Positions 63,577 through 64,000 of a stretch of DNA of 64,000 nucleotides are shown here, in pieces. Origin of the DNA: Pseudomonas sp. JAI120 (lineage in GTDB: Bacteria; Pseudomonadota; Gammaproteobacteria; Pseudomonadales; Pseudomonadaceae). The notes under the pieces are model-generated. The model was not told the origin of the DNA. It saw nothing but the letters and a program-made list of their open reading frames with translations, and made no database searches. The stretch lies in NCBI RefSeq assembly GCF_014207255.1, contig NZ_JACHCZ010000003.1:1-64000 (forward strand). The letters are read 5' to 3'. A program made the position numbers and the translations under genes. Within the stretch, counting starts at the first letter, position 1; every line of letters starts with the position of its first letter.

Positions 63577-63964
63577 TAATCACCCGCAACATTCTGACGA
63601 TAGAGCTCAAAGACGTTTCCACTCCTTGGGCCCGCAGTTCTATAAGAATTTGCTCAGCACCAAAGCCCCTGACATATCGATAATTCTCGATTAGACCAAT
63701 ATATTTACTCAAGTGTCGACGATAGGTTCGTCGCTGTAAGCTCGCGTCTACGTCGTTTCTGTAGCGTTTGAAATCGGAGTCTGAAAGGGAAAGTGACTGC
63801 TGCCTCTGAGTACTTAGTGATCTATGGATTGATCTGGAAATTGCTGAAAGACAGACCTTTACCCTACGCTGCTCAAGCAGCCAACGTTGAATCATCACCA
63901 ATGTATAGCGCTGTATCCGCAGAGATAAAATTTCTTCGTGATGCCCGTTGAGCTTACTATTCAT
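63545..63964 (-). CDS. 139-residue protein with two similar helical halves
   Basis: Not recognised. Residues 8-48 (EEILSLRIQRYTLVMIQRWL...VCLSAISRSIH) and 86-132 (HLSKYIGLIENYRYVRGFGAEQI...TSLSSIVRMLRVI) show the same spacing: Ile/Leu helix, Tyr, Ile, a Trp/Leu-Leu helix, and a Ser-x-Ile helix. Each looks like a helix-turn-helix of the transposase or KfrA kind. The gene reads into the recombinase with a 32-nt overlap, so an accessory DNA-binding or directionality factor is plausible. GC content is low. Confidence 0.6.
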   Translation of the reverse strand: MNSKLNGHHEEILSLRIQRYTLVMIQRWLLEQRRVKVCLSAISRSIHRSLSTQRQQSLSLSDSDFKRYRNDVDASLQRRTYRRHLSKYIGLIENYRYVRGFGAEQILIELRAQGVETSLSSIVRMLRVISEQKNQKSSL

Positions 63965-63979
63965 AAATCTTTAGATCTC

Positions 63980-63994
63980 GCTGTAAGTTACAGC
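63980..63994. promoter_or_regulatory. Perfect inverted repeat upstream of the double-helical protein gene
   Basis: GCTGTAA-G-TTACAGC has perfect 7-bp arms with a single central base, centred 23 bp from the start codon of the leftward gene. A likely operator for an autoregulated DNA-binding protein (inference). Confidence 0.55.
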
Positions 63995-64000
63995 AACCAC

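Larger units (their letters stand above)
58937..64000. mobile_element. Integrative element at tRNA-Ile2 (left part)
   Basis: From the tRNA to the window edge every gene is accessory: tyrosine integrase, an IncQ-like replication module with iterons, and a leftward recombinase pseudogene with a partner protein. Base use is more AT-rich than to the left. The element continues beyond 64000, so cargo and conjugation genes cannot be judged. Confidence 0.8.

Overview
The window is chromosomal DNA from a fluorescent Pseudomonas, most likely the P. fluorescens group. The evidence is the gene order: tyrS beside an rrn operon, Vfr, trpE-trpGDC, the agt transporter with agtSR, amgK-murU, lptD-surA-pdxA-rsmA-apaGH-glpE, prkA-yeaH-spoVR, cca, tsaD, rpsU-dnaG-rpoD and an RmcA-type c-di-GMP protein. 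From memory this tracks the P. aeruginosa PAO1 PA0574-PA0668 region. GC-rich codon use and REP-like hairpins fit the same group. No database search was possible; names rest on motifs, lengths and context.

Layout. 1-370: three tandem stable-RNA promoters firing leftwards out of the window, presumably into a 16S rRNA gene. 371-12615: tyrS, an M23 peptidase, anmK, erpA, argC, hemJ, a nitronate monooxygenase-like gene, DUF805, SDR and HIT genes, coq7, an OsmC protein, vfr and a lipoate-ligase-like gene. 12728-18264: a leftward rpe-gph-trpE-trpG-trpD-trpC cluster. 18349-26845: an iron-type alcohol dehydrogenase, then an agtABCD-like ABC transporter and its AgtS/AgtR-like two-component system. 26923-30407: DUF3530, a DjlA-like co-chaperone and the murU-amgK recycling pair. 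33564-58843: the envelope/housekeeping block listed above, ending with rmcA.

Two places depart from this conserved backbone. First, between amgK and lptD (30408-33563) there is a hairpin-dense stretch holding a 52-residue membrane mini-protein. It is followed by a complete group II intron (31066-33493) with an RT-maturase-HNH protein, so the leader of an essential outer-membrane gene is interrupted. Second, a tRNA-Ile2(CAU) gene at 58860 is the landing site of an integrative element that continues past the right edge. Next to its integrase the element carries a small DNA-binding gene, a RepA-type helicase and a RepC-like initiator, overlapping in the order of the IncQ F-repA-repC operon. Three 22-bp-period iterons and three stem-loops lie directly downstream. 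On the opposite strand there is a second, frameshifted tyrosine recombinase preceded by a 139-residue protein with two similar helical halves and a perfect inverted repeat just upstream of its start.

The best candidates for something new are the integrated IncQ-like replication module beside two recombinase systems, and the hairpin array with its mini-protein at the lptD leader.
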